Notes: a model not told the origin generated them from the sequence alone. Positions 47,440 through 57,867 are shown, counted from the first letter of the stretch. The stretch: 64,000 bases of DNA from Staphylococcus sp. ACRSN (GCF_022346615.1 NZ_JAKRNS010000003.1:62001-126000); one strand, 5' to 3'. A program made the numbers and translations.

Positions 47440-48659
47440 TATATGATCATTTACTAGTAAGGTATGGTGAGCTAACTTTAAAAGGTGCGAACCGAAAAAT
47501 GTTTGTAAATCAGTTACGTTCAAATGTGAAACGTTCATTAATGCCGTTACAAGGTTATAAAGTTAAAGCTAATAGAGATAGAATGTATATTGAATTAGAT
47601 GAAGGCGCAGATATAGATGAAATGTGCAATCGATTGTCCCAGGTGTTTGGAATTTATTCTATTAGTCCAGTTCTGAAGATTGACAAAACGATTGACGCAA
47701 TCAATAAACAAGCTGTTGAATTTGCTAAGGGCTATAATGAAGGCGATACTTTTAAAATAGATGTTAAAAGATCAGATAAACAATTTCCATATGACACATA
47801 TCAATTGCAACGTGAAGTAGGGGGTGCAGTATTACAAGGAGCTGAACAAGTTTCGGTAGATGTACGTAATCCTGATCATATCATTAAAGTAGAAGTTAGA
47901 TTAGACGCTGTTTATATTTATGATAAAGTTATTCCGGGCGCAGGTGGATTACCGGTTGGTACTGGCGGAAAAACACTTCTAATGTTATCGGGAGGCATTG
48001 ATTCACCAGTTGCTGGTATGGAAGTAATGCGTCGCGGCGTAACAATTGAGGCAATTCATTTTCACAGTCCACCATTTACTAGTGAAAAAGCCAAGGAAAA
48101 AGTAATCGAATTAACGAGAATTTTGTCTGCACATGTAGGTCCAATTAAACTTCATATTGTACCGTTCACTAATCTACAAAAACAAGTTAATAAAGAGGTG
48201 CATGAGCGATATACTATGACGTCAACGAGACGTATGATGATGCGTGTTGCAGACATGTTAGTGCATCAAATTGATGCAAATGCCATTGTAAATGGAGAAA
48301 ACCTTGGCCAAGTAGCAAGTCAGACACTTAAGAGTATGTATGCAATCAATCATGTTACTTCAACACCAGTATTACGTCCTTTATTAACATTAGATAAAGA
48401 AGAAATTGTTAAAAAAGCGAAAGCTATTGGTACATATGAGGTATCAATTCAACCATTTGAAGATTGTTGTACAATTTTCACTCCAAAAAATCCGGTGACA
48501 GAGCCTGATTTTGACAAGGTAGAAAAATACGAGAACGGTTATGACTTTGGTCCATTGGTTCAAGAAGCGGTAGACGGTATTGAAACACTGACAATTACCA
48601 AAGATTATCAAAGTGCTAAAGATTCTGAAACACAAGCACTTGCAGATGACTTATTTTAA
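47436..48659 (+). CDS. thiI: tRNA 4-thiouridine synthase ThiI
   Basis: 407 residues. Ferredoxin-like and THUMP domains (about 1-165) precede a PP-loop ATPase with [13 protein letters not shown] (about residue 182-194). [11 protein letters not shown] and [12 protein letters not shown] follow. The C-terminal rhodanese domain of the E. coli protein is absent, as usual in Firmicutes. It adenylates and thiolates U8 of tRNA using sulfur from the adjacent desulfurase. The start overlaps the preceding stop by 4 bases. Confidence 0.96.
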   Translation: MIYDHLLVRYGELTLKGANRKMFVNQLRSNVKRSLMPLQGYKVKANRDRMYIELDEGADIDEMCNRLSQVFGIYSISPVLKIDKTIDAINKQAVEFAKGYNEGDTFKIDVKRSDKQFPYDTYQLQREVGGAVLQGAEQVSVDVRNPDHIIKVEVRLDAVYIYDKVIPGAGGLPVGTGGKTLLMLSGGIDSPVAGMEVMRRGVTIEAIHFHSPPFTSEKAKEKVIELTRILSAHVGPIKLHIVPFTNLQKQVNKEVHERYTMTSTRRMMMRVADMLVHQIDANAIVNGENLGQVASQTLKSMYAINHVTSTPVLRPLLTLDKEEIVKKAKAIGTYEVSIQPFEDCCTIFTPKNPVTEPDFDKVEKYENGYDFGPLVQEAVDGIETLTITKDYQSAKDSETQALADDLF

Positions 48660-48731
48660 CCTAAATATTTTATAGTAATTTTAAAAGGATAGTCAGTAAT
48701 ATGATAATTGTGAATATAAAGGGGTAATCAA

Positions 48732-49505
48732 ATGTTGGAGTGGGATGTTTCAATCGTAATCATAGTAATTTTATTAGGTTTTTTAGCTGCATTTATTGAT
48801 GCAGTTGTAGGCGGCGGTGGACTGATTTCTATCCCGGCCTTACTAGCTGTTGGTATGCAACCATCAATGGCTTTAGGTACAAATAAATTAGCAAGTGCAT
48901 TTGGTTCTATGACCAGTGCATTTAGATTTTTGCGTTCTGGTAAAGTAGACTTAAAAATCGTAGCAAAGTTATTTCCAATTATATTTGTGATGGCAATGAT
49001 TGGCGCAAGTATAGCGACGTTCTTACCAGCCGAGTTACTAAAACCAGTAGTTATCGTTGTTCTGACATTAGTAATGATTTATACACTCATTAAAAAAGAT
49101 TGGGGTAGTGTCCGCACATTTACTAAACTGAGTATCGGTAAAGCGATTATGTTTGTGTCGTTAATGTGTGTTATTGGGTTTTATGATGGTTTTCTCGGTG
49201 GTGGCACAGGTTCGTTTATGTTATTTGTATTTTTAATGTTTGGTTTTGATTTCTTAGGGGCTGCAGGAAATGCAAAAGTTCTAAACTTTGCTTCAAATTT
49301 AGGCGCGCTCATATTATTTATTTGTTTGCATGAAGTTGATTATTTTTATGGGTTAATAATGGCTGTAAGCATGATTGCTGGTTCATACGTTGGTGCTCAG
49401 TTTGCGATTAAAAAGGGTGTCGGCTATGTTAAATCGCTATTTATTGTGGTTACTGCAATTTTAATTTTGAAAAATATTTACGATTATATTATGCAAATGT
49501 TGTAG
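48732..49505 (+). CDS. TSUP-family membrane transporter (TauE/SafE)
   Basis: 257 residues, about 8 membrane helices. The N-terminal GFLAAFIDAVVGGGGLISIPALL and the repeated VIGFYDGFLGGGTGSFMLF show the two-fold TSUP repeat with the GGGG motif. TSUP proteins move small sulfur- or carbon-containing anions; the substrate here is unknown. Adjacency to sulfur-transfer genes (desulfurase-thiI) is suggestive but not proof. AAGGGG precedes the ATG; the gap to thiI is 72 bases, so co-transcription is possible. Confidence 0.88.
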   Translation: MLEWDVSIVIIVILLGFLAAFIDAVVGGGGLISIPALLAVGMQPSMALGTNKLASAFGSMTSAFRFLRSGKVDLKIVAKLFPIIFVMAMIGASIATFLPAELLKPVVIVVLTLVMIYTLIKKDWGSVRTFTKLSIGKAIMFVSLMCVIGFYDGFLGGGTGSFMLFVFLMFGFDFLGAAGNAKVLNFASNLGALILFICLHEVDYFYGLIMAVSMIAGSYVGAQFAIKKGVGYVKSLFIVVTAILILKNIYDYIMQML

Positions 49506-49808
49506 TGTATTTCGATTTCTTGCGCGTTTTCTTATTAAAACAAACGTACCAATAATATCATTGTTGTTGGTACGTTTGTTATTTTTTTAAGAGGCAGTGT
49601 GAACAACAATTTAATTCAGCTACGTGTACCAATGGTTAAAAGGTTTAAATTGTACATAATAAAGAATTAATTGGTTGTTTTAGCAATAAATAATTATAAA
49701 TTGTATCGATTAAGGTAAATCTAAACATTTTTAAGACAGAAAATTTTATTTCGTTACTATTAAAAGTTATAATGAAACAGAAAGCACTTATTTATAGGAG
49801 GCGTACAA
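49506..49808 (+). other. Intergenic region upstream of tpx
   Basis: 303 bases holding the TSUP gene terminator and the tpx promoter region. A TATAAT at 49769-49774 is the likely tpx -10; the -35 is weak. A 7-1-7 inverted repeat ATTAAAA-G-TTATAAT overlaps it, but its arms are in the opposite order to a PerR or Fur box. Nothing else seen. Confidence 0.5.
49539..49588 (+). terminator. Intrinsic terminator after the TSUP gene
   Basis: Perfect 14-base stem AACAAACGTACCAA / TTGGTACGTTTGTT, 14-base loop, T run. Confidence 0.93.
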
Positions 49809-50303
49809 ATGACGCAAATTACATTTAAACAAGAACCAATGACATTATCAGGCTCACAAGTAAACGAAGGAGACGTAGCTCCAGATTTTACAGTACTAGA
49901 CAACGATTTAAATCAAGTAGGTTTATCAACTTTTGATGGACAAAAGAAATTGATTAGTGTTGTACCATCTATAGATACAGGTGTATGTGATCAACAAACA
50001 CGTAAATTTAATGAAGAAGCAGCACAAGAAGAAGGTGTTGTTTTAACAATTTCTGCAGACTTACCATTTGCTCAAAAAAGATGGTGTGCTGCTAATGGTT
50101 TAGATAACGTAGTTACATTAAGTGATCATAAAGATCTTTCATTTGGTAAAAATTACGGTGTTGTAATGGATGATTTACGTCTATTAGCTCGTTCTGTATT
50201 TGTTTTAGATAAAGATAATAAAGTTGTATATACAGAAATCGTTCCTGAAGGTACTGATTTCCCAGATTTTGAATCTGCATTGGCAGCATATAAAAATCTT
50301 TAA
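49809..50303 (+). CDS. tpx: Thiol peroxidase (atypical 2-Cys peroxiredoxin)
   Basis: 164 residues. Peroxidatic Cys60 lies in [15 protein letters not shown] and resolving Cys93 in KRWCAANG. The family reduces hydrogen and organic peroxides with thioredoxin. TAGGAGG precedes the ATG. Gene order tpx-ytxK-ackA is the same in B. subtilis. Confidence 0.97.
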   Translation: MTQITFKQEPMTLSGSQVNEGDVAPDFTVLDNDLNQVGLSTFDGQKKLISVVPSIDTGVCDQQTRKFNEEAAQEEGVVLTISADLPFAQKRWCAANGLDNVVTLSDHKDLSFGKNYGVVMDDLRLLARSVFVLDKDNKVVYTEIVPEGTDFPDFESALAAYKNL

Positions 50304-50386
50304 TTAAATATATGTATGATTGATAAACTTGAAACTTAGTAGTGGCAGTTTGACAATCAAACAGTATCATTGACATTATAAAGCAT

Positions 50387-50459
50387 ACTGTCCATAATTA
50401 TTTGGTAATATAAGTTAGGTAACTAGCTTATTTCAAACGAATTATGGACAGTTTTTTTA
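50387..50459 (+). terminator. Terminator abutting the ytxK ribosome binding site
   Basis: ACTGTCCATAATT (50387-50399) pairs perfectly with AATTATGGACAGT (50440-50452); the 40-base loop holds an inner AAGTTAG/CTAGCTT stem. Seven T follow, then immediately AGAAAGGA, the ytxK ribosome binding site. Confidence 0.88.
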
Positions 50460-50473
50460 GAAAGGACTATTAA

Positions 50474-51427
50474 ATGGCACAAGAAGAAACAGTAACAATA
50501 ATGGAAAAATTATTTAAAGCACTCGACGAAAAAGCAAAAGAATTGAATGAAGAAAATGGCCAAAGTTTTATAGAAAATTTAGGGCTAGCTATGGAAGATA
50601 TTTATAGAAATAACAGAGATTTATTAGAACAAGCGACATTACAAGATCGTAGAAAGGCATTTCAATTTTCTTATTTAAGTTTGTTACAACAAGAAGATAT
50701 TCAAGCGAATCATCAGATTACTCCAGATTCTATTGGTTTAATTTTAGGCTTTTTAGCACAACGTTTTTTAAAGCAAAATGATGAATTGCATATCGCTGAT
50801 ATTGCCAGTGGTGCAGGTCATTTGAGTGCTTCAGTACACGAAGTGTTAACTGACCACACGTTAATGCACCATTTAGTCGAAGTAGATCCAGTGTTATCTA
50901 GAGTGAGCGTACATTTAGCTAATTTCTTAGAAATACCATTTGATGTTTATCCACAAGATGCCATCTTGCCACTTCCATTTGAAGATGCAGATGTTGTAAT
51001 CGGTGATTTGCCAATAGGTTATTATCCAGTAGATGAGCGTAGTCATGAAATGTCATTAGGCTTTAAAGAAGGACATAGTTATTCTCATCATTTATTAATA
51101 GAGCAGGCAATTATTGCGCTGAAAAAATCAGGTTATGCATTTCTTGTAGTACCAAGTAATATCTTTGAAGGAGATAATGTGAAACAGTTACAGAATTTCA
51201 TTGCAACAGAAACTGAAATGCAAGCATTTTTAAATTTGCCATCTACATTGTTTAAAAATGAAAATGCACGTAAATCAATTTTAGTTTTACAGAAAAAAGA
51301 TGCTAATGTCACTAAACCTGTAGAAGTTTTACTTGCGAATATACCTGATTTTAAAAACCCACAACAATTCCAGGCGTTTTTACAAGATTTGAATGCATGG
51401 ATGGGGGAAAATCACCCTGAAAATTAA
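50474..51427 (+). CDS. ytxK: YtxK-like class I SAM-dependent methyltransferase
   Basis: 317 residues. SAM motif I is IADIASGAGHLSASV; the catalytic-type tetrapeptide is VIGDLPIGYYP, a variant of the N/DPPY motif of N6-adenine methylases. An N-terminal helical region (about 1-95) precedes the fold. Target (DNA, RNA or protein) is unknown. It lies between tpx and ackA. AGAAAGGA precedes the ATG, directly after a terminator, so expression is by read-through or a promoter within the terminator loop. Confidence 0.87.
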   Translation: MAQEETVTIMEKLFKALDEKAKELNEENGQSFIENLGLAMEDIYRNNRDLLEQATLQDRRKAFQFSYLSLLQQEDIQANHQITPDSIGLILGFLAQRFLKQNDELHIADIASGAGHLSASVHEVLTDHTLMHHLVEVDPVLSRVSVHLANFLEIPFDVYPQDAILPLPFEDADVVIGDLPIGYYPVDERSHEMSLGFKEGHSYSHHLLIEQAIIALKKSGYAFLVVPSNIFEGDNVKQLQNFIATETEMQAFLNLPSTLFKNENARKSILVLQKKDANVTKPVEVLLANIPDFKNPQQFQAFLQDLNAWMGENHPEN

Positions 51428-51514
51428 ACTGTAATACTCTTGAATTCAACCTGTATTAATGATTAAATAGATATGGATATAAAAAACTTAATTAAAATTG
51501 GAGGCATTATGTTT

Positions 51515-52714
51515 ATGTCAAAATTAGTTTTGGCCATTAACGCTGGTAGTTCATCATTGAAATTTCAACTTATTGAAATGCCGGACGAAAATATTGTTAC
51601 TAAAGGTCTTATCGAAAGAATTGGATTAAAGGACTCTATCTTCACAATCGAAGTCAACGGAGAGAAAATTACGGAAGTGAATGACATTGCGAATCATGAA
51701 GATGCTGTAAATATTATGTTAGAAAGCTTTAAAAAACATGGTATTATTGACAGTATTTATGATATTGATGGAACAGGTCATCGTGTCGTACATGGTGGAG
51801 AATTATTCCCTTCATCAGTATATGTAACTGATGAAGTTGAAAAACAAATTGAATCATTAAGTGAATTGGCACCATTGCACAACCCAGCCAACTTAATGGG
51901 AATTCGTGCTTTCCGTAAACTTTTACCTGAAATTCCACATGTTGCAGTATTTGATACTTCATTCCATCAAACTATGCCTGAAAAATCATTCCTTTATAGT
52001 TTGCCATACCAATACTATGAAGAATACGGAATTAGAAAATATGGTTTCCATGGAACAAGCCATAAGTATGTTTCTCAACGTGCGGCTGAAATACTTGGAA
52101 AACCTTTAGAAGAATTACGTATTATTTCATGTCATATCGGAAATGGTGCGTCAATTGCAGCTATCGATGGTGGGGAATCTGTCGATACTTCTATGGGATT
52201 CACACCATTAGCAGGTGTAACTATGGGTACACGTTCAGGAAATATTGACCCTGCTTTAATTCCATTTATTATGGAGAAAACAGGCAAAAGTGCTGAAGAA
52301 GTATTAAACACATTGAATAAAGAATCAGGATTATTAGGTATTTCTGGTACATCTAGTGATTTAAGAGATATTATAGAAGAATCTAAAGAAGGTAAAGAGA
52401 GAGCACAACTTGCTTTAGACGTGTTTGCTTCACGTATCCATAAATATATTGGTTCTTATGCGACACGTATGCACGGTGTTGATGTTATAGTCTTTACTGC
52501 TGGTGTAGGTGAAAACTCTGACCCAGTTAGAGCGAAAGTGTTAGAAGGTTTAGAATTCATGGGTGTTTATTGGGATGCTAAGAAAAATGAAGGTATCCAT
52601 GGAGAAGAAGGATTTATTAACTATCCACATTCACCTGTAAAAGTGATTGTAATCCCAACTAACGAAGAGGTTATGATTGCGCGCGATGTTGTTGAATTTG
52701 GCGAAGTTAAATAA
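51515..52714 (+). CDS. ackA: Acetate kinase
   Basis: 399 residues from ATG 51515 ([14 protein letters not shown]), 10 bases after GGAGG; ATG 51509 is in frame but only 4 bases from it. ASKHA-fold blocks: [61 protein letters not shown] and FTAGVGENS. It interconverts acetyl-phosphate and acetate with ATP gain during overflow metabolism, the counterpart to AcsA in this window. Confidence 0.97.
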   Translation: MSKLVLAINAGSSSLKFQLIEMPDENIVTKGLIERIGLKDSIFTIEVNGEKITEVNDIANHEDAVNIMLESFKKHGIIDSIYDIDGTGHRVVHGGELFPSSVYVTDEVEKQIESLSELAPLHNPANLMGIRAFRKLLPEIPHVAVFDTSFHQTMPEKSFLYSLPYQYYEEYGIRKYGFHGTSHKYVSQRAAEILGKPLEELRIISCHIGNGASIAAIDGGESVDTSMGFTPLAGVTMGTRSGNIDPALIPFIMEKTGKSAEEVLNTLNKESGLLGISGTSSDLRDIIEESKEGKERAQLALDVFASRIHKYIGSYATRMHGVDVIVFTAGVGENSDPVRAKVLEGLEFMGVYWDAKKNEGIHGEEGFINYPHSPVKVIVIPTNEEVMIARDVVEFGEVK

Positions 52715-52757
52715 TATCGATAAATGTCAGCACTCGTTTAAAATTTTATAGATAAAT

Positions 52758-52798
52758 AAAAGTAGTCAGCCATATATTGATTGGTTGACTACTTTTTG
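52758..52798. terminator. Terminator between ackA and phytase-like gene
   Basis: AGTAGTCAGCCA (52761-52772) pairs with TGGTTGACTACT (52782-52793) with one G-T pair; T run on the plus strand and AAAA before it. Convergent genes. Confidence 0.88.
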
Positions 52799-52850
52799 TT
52801 TATTAAAAAACTGTAATTAAAATTGTAATAACTGTTTTTAGAAGTTGGAA

Positions 52851-54032
52851 TTATTCATTTTTATCTTCTGATTGTACTTCAAAGGCTATTAGTTCTGTTT
52901 TTTGCGATTCATTAAAATTATTATCAGTAACTAACACCAAACTATCATTACCATTTTCTAATTTTTTGCCAAATGTCATACCTTCAACATTATCTATTTT
53001 TCCAATATTTGATTCATTGAGATTTGCTACTAATTTCTTTTTTACAGGTTGAACATTTTGATCTTTGATTGAGTTTATATCTTTAATTTGAGTAGCATTT
53101 TTTGTGTCGAATTTATAAATGCGTACATAATTATGAAATGCACCATCCGCCGATTGAACACTTGCACGTTCTAATGTAAGGAACTCATGATTATTAACTG
53201 CTAATAGTTCTGAGATGCCATTTTCTGCTGTTTTTCCTGCACCAGGCGTGCCTGGTACTGCGTCTAGAGGATACGCATATTCTGATACTAATGATCCATT
53301 GCGGTTATATTGGGTAATACGTGTTAAAGCACCTGATGTTGGATTTGGTGTATCATCATCTTGGATTAATGGGCCCTCCATAGAGGTCCAAATGGATTGA
53401 CCATCTGGTGAAAACGAACTACCTTCTAGAGCGAAATTATTTCTAAATCCTTGTTTATTTTTATTATCTAACTTTATGTGATTTGCTATTGGTATTTCAG
53501 ATTTATAATTTCCTTTTAAGTCAGATTCTCTAATAAATGGATTTAACCCTAGCGATCTATCACCTTCGCTCGTATATAGTATTTTATTAGCATTGGGATC
53601 AAATCTGATTGATTCAAGGTCAGCTACATCTCCATTATGTTGTTTTTGAAACTTATTTTTACTAGGATAAGTTGTGTCATTAGCTTGTTTTAAAGTATGT
53701 ACATCGGTAAATCTTGTATATTTAAATTTGTTTTTATCATAACTTAAATGTGCTTCGTAAAATCTTGCAGGGTTTTTTTCAGAACGATCATCACTTATAA
53801 AATACCATTTCTTATTTGTAGGATTAAATGTAATTCCTGATAATCCACCAATCGTAGTACCTTTGAAGGATTTATTGTGTGAAATTGACTGGGTGTCTAT
53901 CCATCTTAGTTTTTCAATTGAATGATGTTGCTCCTGGACTTTGGCTTCTGCAGATGTTGTGTGTGTGAATGATAAGATTGATAATTCACTAATCGTTAGT
54001 ATGGAGATAATTAATTTACTTAAATTATGCAC
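52851..54032 (-). CDS. Secreted phytase-like/esterase-like beta-propeller protein
   Basis: 393 residues from GTG 54030-54032, 8 bases after AGAAAGGT. A signal peptide of about 30 residues ends in TSAEA, so the protein is exported. The mature part shows the PF13449-type features: GGLSGITFNPTNKKWYFISDD, ADLESIRFD, ALEGSSFSPDGQSIW, ENGISELLAVNNHEFLTLER and VEGMTFG. These fit a beta-propeller of the 'esterase-like activity of phytase' family. The actual substrate (phosphoester, phytate or other) is unproven. No anchor motif is visible, so it is released or loosely bound. Confidence 0.82.
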   Translation of the reverse strand: MHNLSKLIISILTISELSILSFTHTTSAEAKVQEQHHSIEKLRWIDTQSISHNKSFKGTTIGGLSGITFNPTNKKWYFISDDRSEKNPARFYEAHLSYDKNKFKYTRFTDVHTLKQANDTTYPSKNKFQKQHNGDVADLESIRFDPNANKILYTSEGDRSLGLNPFIRESDLKGNYKSEIPIANHIKLDNKNKQGFRNNFALEGSSFSPDGQSIWTSMEGPLIQDDDTPNPTSGALTRITQYNRNGSLVSEYAYPLDAVPGTPGAGKTAENGISELLAVNNHEFLTLERASVQSADGAFHNYVRIYKFDTKNATQIKDINSIKDQNVQPVKKKLVANLNESNIGKIDNVEGMTFGKKLENGNDSLVLVTDNNFNESQKTELIAFEVQSEDKNE

Positions 54033-54184
54033 TGTAATCGACCTTTCTTTAATATAATTAAACTTATCATAACTTACTTTTATGTAGTGAATATGAAAAT
54101 CAGTTATAAATTGGATGAATATTATTACTTTAAAGATTAGATAACGAAAAAGGGATAGGGAAGTAAATCTCTATTTTCAAAATA

Positions 54185-54302
54185 AAATACCCAGTAAATG
54201 AATATAGAAAACTCATTTACTGGGTATTTGTCTAGGATTTATATCCCAGACGATTCATTAAAAGTACAGCGTTAATAATTATGCATTATGCGCTGTACTT
54301 TT
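54185..54302. terminator. Array of three hairpins between usp and the phytase-like gene
   Basis: Three stems follow one another: AAATACCCAGTAAATGA/TCATTTACTGGGTATTT (54185-54229, 17 pairs), GTCT-GGAT/ATCC-AGAC (54230-54251), and AAAAGTACAGCG/CGCTGTACTTTT (54260-54302, 12 pairs). Both flanking genes are on the minus strand. The last stem probably ends usp; the first, with TTTTATTTT on its minus-strand exit, is a second terminator. The rest of the 279-base gap is AT-rich. Confidence 0.7.
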
Positions 54303-54311
54303 AAAGCTAAT

Positions 54312-54815
54312 TTAACGTGCTTGGTATTGTGATCTGAATTCATCAGTTGCTACTTGAGGTTGGAAATCTTCTGGGATTTCTTCAGTTCTAACTACCAGTA
54401 CATCACAAGGTGAATGACGAACGATTGCTTCAGATACAGACCCGACAATAAAACGTTCTACTGCATTTAAACCAGATGTACCACACATGATTAAATCTGC
54501 ATCTACATCAGTTGCTAATTTTTTCGGAATAATTGCTTTAGGTGAACCGAATTCTAAACGTGTTTCCACGTTTGCAACACCGGCATTCGTTGCGACTTCT
54601 TTATAGCCATTGAGAAGATCTTCGGAAAAATTCTTAGATTTCTCAGTGAATTGTGCATCATATACTTCATATGATGAATAAGTTCGAGAGTCAATTACAT
54701 TAACGACAGTTAATTTCGCGTCATTACGTTTTGCAACATCTACAGCTTTGTTAAAAGCCCATTCAGCTTCATGTGATCCATCTACAGCAATCAAAATATT
54801 TTTATAAGTTAGCAT
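54312..54815 (-). CDS. Universal stress protein UspA family (long form)
   Basis: 167 residues from ATG 54813-54815 with AGGAGG 8 bases before. Usp fold: NILIAVDGSHEAEWA at the start and the ATP-binding type G-2x-G-9x-G-S/T motif (CGTSGLNAVERFIVGSVSEAIVRHSPCDVLVV in part). ATP-binding Usps are nucleotide sensors in stress and growth arrest. It is divergent from ald, as in S. aureus. An extended -10 (TGGTATACT, minus strand) is visible upstream. Confidence 0.92.
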   Translation of the reverse strand: MLTYKNILIAVDGSHEAEWAFNKAVDVAKRNDAKLTVVNVIDSRTYSSYEVYDAQFTEKSKNFSEDLLNGYKEVATNAGVANVETRLEFGSPKAIIPKKLATDVDADLIMCGTSGLNAVERFIVGSVSEAIVRHSPCDVLVVRTEEIPEDFQPQVATDEFRSQYQAR

Positions 54816-54907
54816 CACAATTACCTCCTTAATTCTTCTTGGTTATAGTATACCACCATTTACAGAATATTAACATAATTTGCATGTTGTAAAACTTCCC
54901 TAAACTA

Positions 54908-54939
54908 TGATTGCGCTTTCATTAGATACGCGTTACTAT
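54908..54939 (+). promoter_or_regulatory. cre operator overlapping the ald promoter
   Basis: Minus strand TGAAAGCGCAATCA (54908-54921) matches TGNAANCGNWNNCW fully and is close to textbook cre. A TTGCGC (54911-54916) and TACTAT (54934-54939) pair with 17-base spacer forms the best ald promoter candidate; the cre covers its -35. Confidence 0.55.
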
Positions 54940-54958
54940 AAATTTGGAGGTGGATGTA

Positions 54959-56074
54959 ATGATAATTGGTATTCCAAAAGAGATAAAAAATAATGAAAAT
55001 AGGGTGAGTCTTTCACCAAGTGGTGTTCATGCTTTAGTTGAACAAGGACATACTGTTATAGTTGAACAATCTGCAGGACTAGGTTCATATTTTGAAGATG
55101 TTGACTATACAGGAGCAGGGGCTAAAATTGTTAAAGATCCAGCAGAAGTATGGGATGTCGACATGGTGATGAAAGTAAAAGAGCCATTAGAAGAGGAGTT
55201 TCAATACTTTAAAGAGGGATTAATTTTATTTACTTATTTACACTTAGCAAATGAAGAAAAATTAACAAGAGCTTTACTAGATAATAAAGTTGTTGGTATA
55301 GCATATGAAACGGTACAATTACCTGATCGTTCATTACCATTATTAACACCAATGAGTGAAGTTGCAGGTCGTATGTCTGCACAAATTGGTGCTGAATTTT
55401 TACAAAAATATAAAGGCGGTATGGGTATACTGTTAGGTGGTGTGCCAGGAGTTTCTAAAGGTAAAGTAACTATTATTGGTGGCGGTCAAGCTGGAACAAA
55501 TGCTGCTAAGATTGCTTTAGGGCTTGGTGCAGATGTAACAATATTAGATGTAAATCCTAAACGTTTACAAGAAATTGATGATTTGTTTGATGGTAGAGTA
55601 CATACAATCATGTCGAATCCTTTAAATATAGAAAACTGTGTAAAAGATAGTGATTTAGTTATTGGAGCAGTTTTAATACCGGGCGCTAAAGCACCAAATT
55701 TAGTGACTGAAGATATGGTTAAAGGCATGAGAGATGGAGCAGTTATTGTAGATATTGCAATTGACCAAGGTGGTATTTTTGAAACAACAGACCATATTAC
55801 CACTCATGATGCACCGACATATAAAAAACACGGTGTCGTACATTATGCGGTAGCTAATATGCCTGGAGCGGTACCAAGAACTTCAACAATTGCATTAAAT
55901 AATGCAACATTACCTTATGCACAACAATTAGCAGGTAAAGGTTATTTAAAAGCATTACAAGATAACCCTGCATTAGCGTTAGGTTTAAATACGATAAATG
56001 GAGAATTAACAAATAAAGGTGTAGCTGAGGCATTTGATATGTCATTTAGTGCTATTGAAGACGTGTTAAAATAA
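54959..56074 (+). CDS. ald: Alanine dehydrogenase
   Basis: 371 residues from ATG 54959 ([20 protein letters not shown], preceded by GGAGGTGG). The N-terminal catalytic part has the pyruvate-binding Lys in MVMKVKEP and His in TYLHLANE; the NAD fold is [39 protein letters not shown] block ([20 protein letters not shown]) is characteristic. It deaminates L-alanine to pyruvate, feeding carbon metabolism. Repression by CcpA is suggested by the cre over its promoter. Confidence 0.96.
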   Translation: MIIGIPKEIKNNENRVSLSPSGVHALVEQGHTVIVEQSAGLGSYFEDVDYTGAGAKIVKDPAEVWDVDMVMKVKEPLEEEFQYFKEGLILFTYLHLANEEKLTRALLDNKVVGIAYETVQLPDRSLPLLTPMSEVAGRMSAQIGAEFLQKYKGGMGILLGGVPGVSKGKVTIIGGGQAGTNAAKIALGLGADVTILDVNPKRLQEIDDLFDGRVHTIMSNPLNIENCVKDSDLVIGAVLIPGAKAPNLVTEDMVKGMRDGAVIVDIAIDQGGIFETTDHITTHDAPTYKKHGVVHYAVANMPGAVPRTSTIALNNATLPYAQQLAGKGYLKALQDNPALALGLNTINGELTNKGVAEAFDMSFSAIEDVLK

Positions 56075-56100
56075 AAACACAATTTAACATTATTATAATT

Positions 56101-56150
56101 AAAAAGGTAATCGCTTAAGCGTATTTTAGCTTGTGGCGATTACCTTTTTT
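56101..56150. terminator. Bidirectional terminator between ald and cutC
   Basis: Perfect 14-base stem AAAAAGGTAATCGC / GCGATTACCTTTTT with A- and T-runs on the two sides; convergent genes. Confidence 0.93.
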
Positions 56151-56188
56151 ACTTATTAAATTTTATTTTAGTGAATTAGTATAATAGT

Positions 56189-56818
56189 CTAGACAATTTT
56201 TGTACCATGTACTTCTTGGAATGGAAAGGCAGATAATAATGATGGTAAGTTATCTTTTGTAAGGCCACCACCAGGCATGACTTCTATTTTACCTGCAGAA
56301 TTCACCACGAGTTTACCTAAATGGTTTAAGTTATCAAAGATATCAGTATCAGAAGCACCGCCATGTGTGAGTAGTCGTGTGAATCCTAAGTCTATTAGCT
56401 GATGCAATGCTTTTATTTGTCCGCGAATGTGAATTTCATCAAACGCCATGTGACAAACAGAAGGAACAGGTTCAGCTAGGTTTTTTAATGTTTTCATTTG
56501 CCATTCATTAAGCGTTTGCTCTTTTGTAAGACAACCAAATACAAAATAATCAATATTGAACGTTTTTAATGCCTTAATATCACGTTGCATAATTTCAATG
56601 TCATATAAACTATAAATAAAGTCTCCACCTCTAGGGCGGATCATAACTGCAAGTTCAACATTATTGATATGACATATTTCAGATGCAATTTCAACCATGC
56701 CATAGCTCGGAGTTGTACCACCAACAGAGAGATTGTCACACAACTCGATGCGATTTGCGCCACGAGCAATCATTTGTTCTAATTGTTGTATCGTTTCGAC
56801 TACTGCTTCTTTGATCAT
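56189..56818 (-). CDS. cutC: CutC family TIM-barrel protein
   Basis: 209 residues. [52 protein letters not shown] and [11 protein letters not shown] are CutC blocks. CutC was first linked to copper homeostasis; that role is disputed for several species, and the enzymatic activity is unknown. Its start overlaps the pepQ stop by 4 bases, so it is the second gene of a pepQ-cutC operon. Confidence 0.9.
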   Translation of the reverse strand: MIKEAVVETIQQLEQMIARGANRIELCDNLSVGGTTPSYGMVEIASEICHINNVELAVMIRPRGGDFIYSLYDIEIMQRDIKALKTFNIDYFVFGCLTKEQTLNEWQMKTLKNLAEPVPSVCHMAFDEIHIRGQIKALHQLIDLGFTRLLTHGGASDTDIFDNLNHLGKLVVNSAGKIEVMPGGGLTKDNLPSLLSAFPFQEVHGTKIV

Positions 56819-57867
56819 TTTTCGTAACCTGTTAAACTCACGTTACCATCTTTTGTAACGAGAATATCATCTTCGATACGAACGCCTGCTACTCCAGGAA
56901 CATAAATACCTGGCTCTACAGTAATTACCATACCTTCCATAAATTGATTATTATTTGAACTTGAAACATCTTGATACTCATGTTCTTCTAAACCAAGACC
57001 ATGGCCCAATCTGTGTGGGAAGTAGTCGCCATAACCAGCATCACTAATAATATTTCTGGCAATGGCATCTACTTCTTTAATCGTTACGCCAGGCTTAATT
57101 GCAGCAATTGCTGCTTGTTCAGCTTTTAATACTACGTCATAGATGGATTGTGCATCTTGTGATGGTGTGCCAAATTTTACTGTACGTGTCATATCACTAC
57201 AATAATTGTCATATATTACACCTAAATCAAATAACACAAATTCATCTAGTTTTAGTTGACGTTCACCTGGTGTACCATGTGGTGATGCAGCATGATCTCC
57301 AAACAATACCATTGTGTCAAAGCTCATTTCATTAACACCATATTTTTTAATTTCGTTTTCGATATGATTTACAACTTCGCGTTCTGTAACACCCTCAGCT
57401 AAATAGGCAACACCGATTTCTATACACTTGTCTGCAAGTTGACAAGCTTTTTTAATTTTCTCAATTTCACTTGAACTTTTAACATTTCGCAACGATTTGA
57501 TAGTTTGGTCAATATCACCAAATTCTTCAATGTTAAAAGCTTCGATAAGTTCTCGTTGACGATGGACAGTTAAATGTTGTGCTTCAATCAGTAATTTTTT
57601 ATAAGTTTCTGCATGTTTTTCTAATGCATTCTCTGTATCTAAGTAGCCGATGACTTCTCCTTCGAATGGTGAATGTTTTACTTCATCAACTTCTAATTGT
57701 GGACAAAATAGTACTTGTTCACCGTTGTTTTTGATTAATAATGCCAAAAGGCGTTCATGAGGATCACTTAAATAACCGGTAAAATAAAAAATATTAAGTG
57801 GTGTGGTAATCCATGCTGCGTCTGCTTGTTGTTGCTTTAATTCGGTTGTTATTTGCTCTAATTTCAT
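56815..57867 (-). CDS. pepQ: Xaa-Pro dipeptidase/aminopeptidase (M24)
   Basis: 350 residues. Creatinase-like N-terminal domain (about 1-125) and pita-bread M24 domain with the five metal ligands: [17 protein letters not shown] (two Asp), [13 protein letters not shown] (His), VITVEPGIY (Glu), VRIEDDILV (Glu). It cleaves peptides with proline in second position. AGGAGGATG precedes the ATG. Divergent from the UPF0173 gene, followed by cutC. Confidence 0.94.
   Translation of the reverse strand: MKLEQITTELKQQQADAAWITTPLNIFYFTGYLSDPHERLLALLIKNNGEQVLFCPQLEVDEVKHSPFEGEVIGYLDTENALEKHAETYKKLLIEAQHLTVHRQRELIEAFNIEEFGDIDQTIKSLRNVKSSSEIEKIKKACQLADKCIEIGVAYLAEGVTEREVVNHIENEIKKYGVNEMSFDTMVLFGDHAASPHGTPGERQLKLDEFVLFDLGVIYDNYCSDMTRTVKFGTPSQDAQSIYDVVLKAEQAAIAAIKPGVTIKEVDAIARNIISDAGYGDYFPHRLGHGLGLEEHEYQDVSSSNNNQFMEGMVITVEPGIYVPGVAGVRIEDDILVTKDGNVSLTGYEK

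Noticed and set aside
49760..49776. PerR/Fur-box-like inverted repeat at tpx
   Set aside because: The arms are ATTAAAA and TTATAAT, the reverse of the TTATAAT-N-ATTATAA order, and most bases belong to the -10 region.
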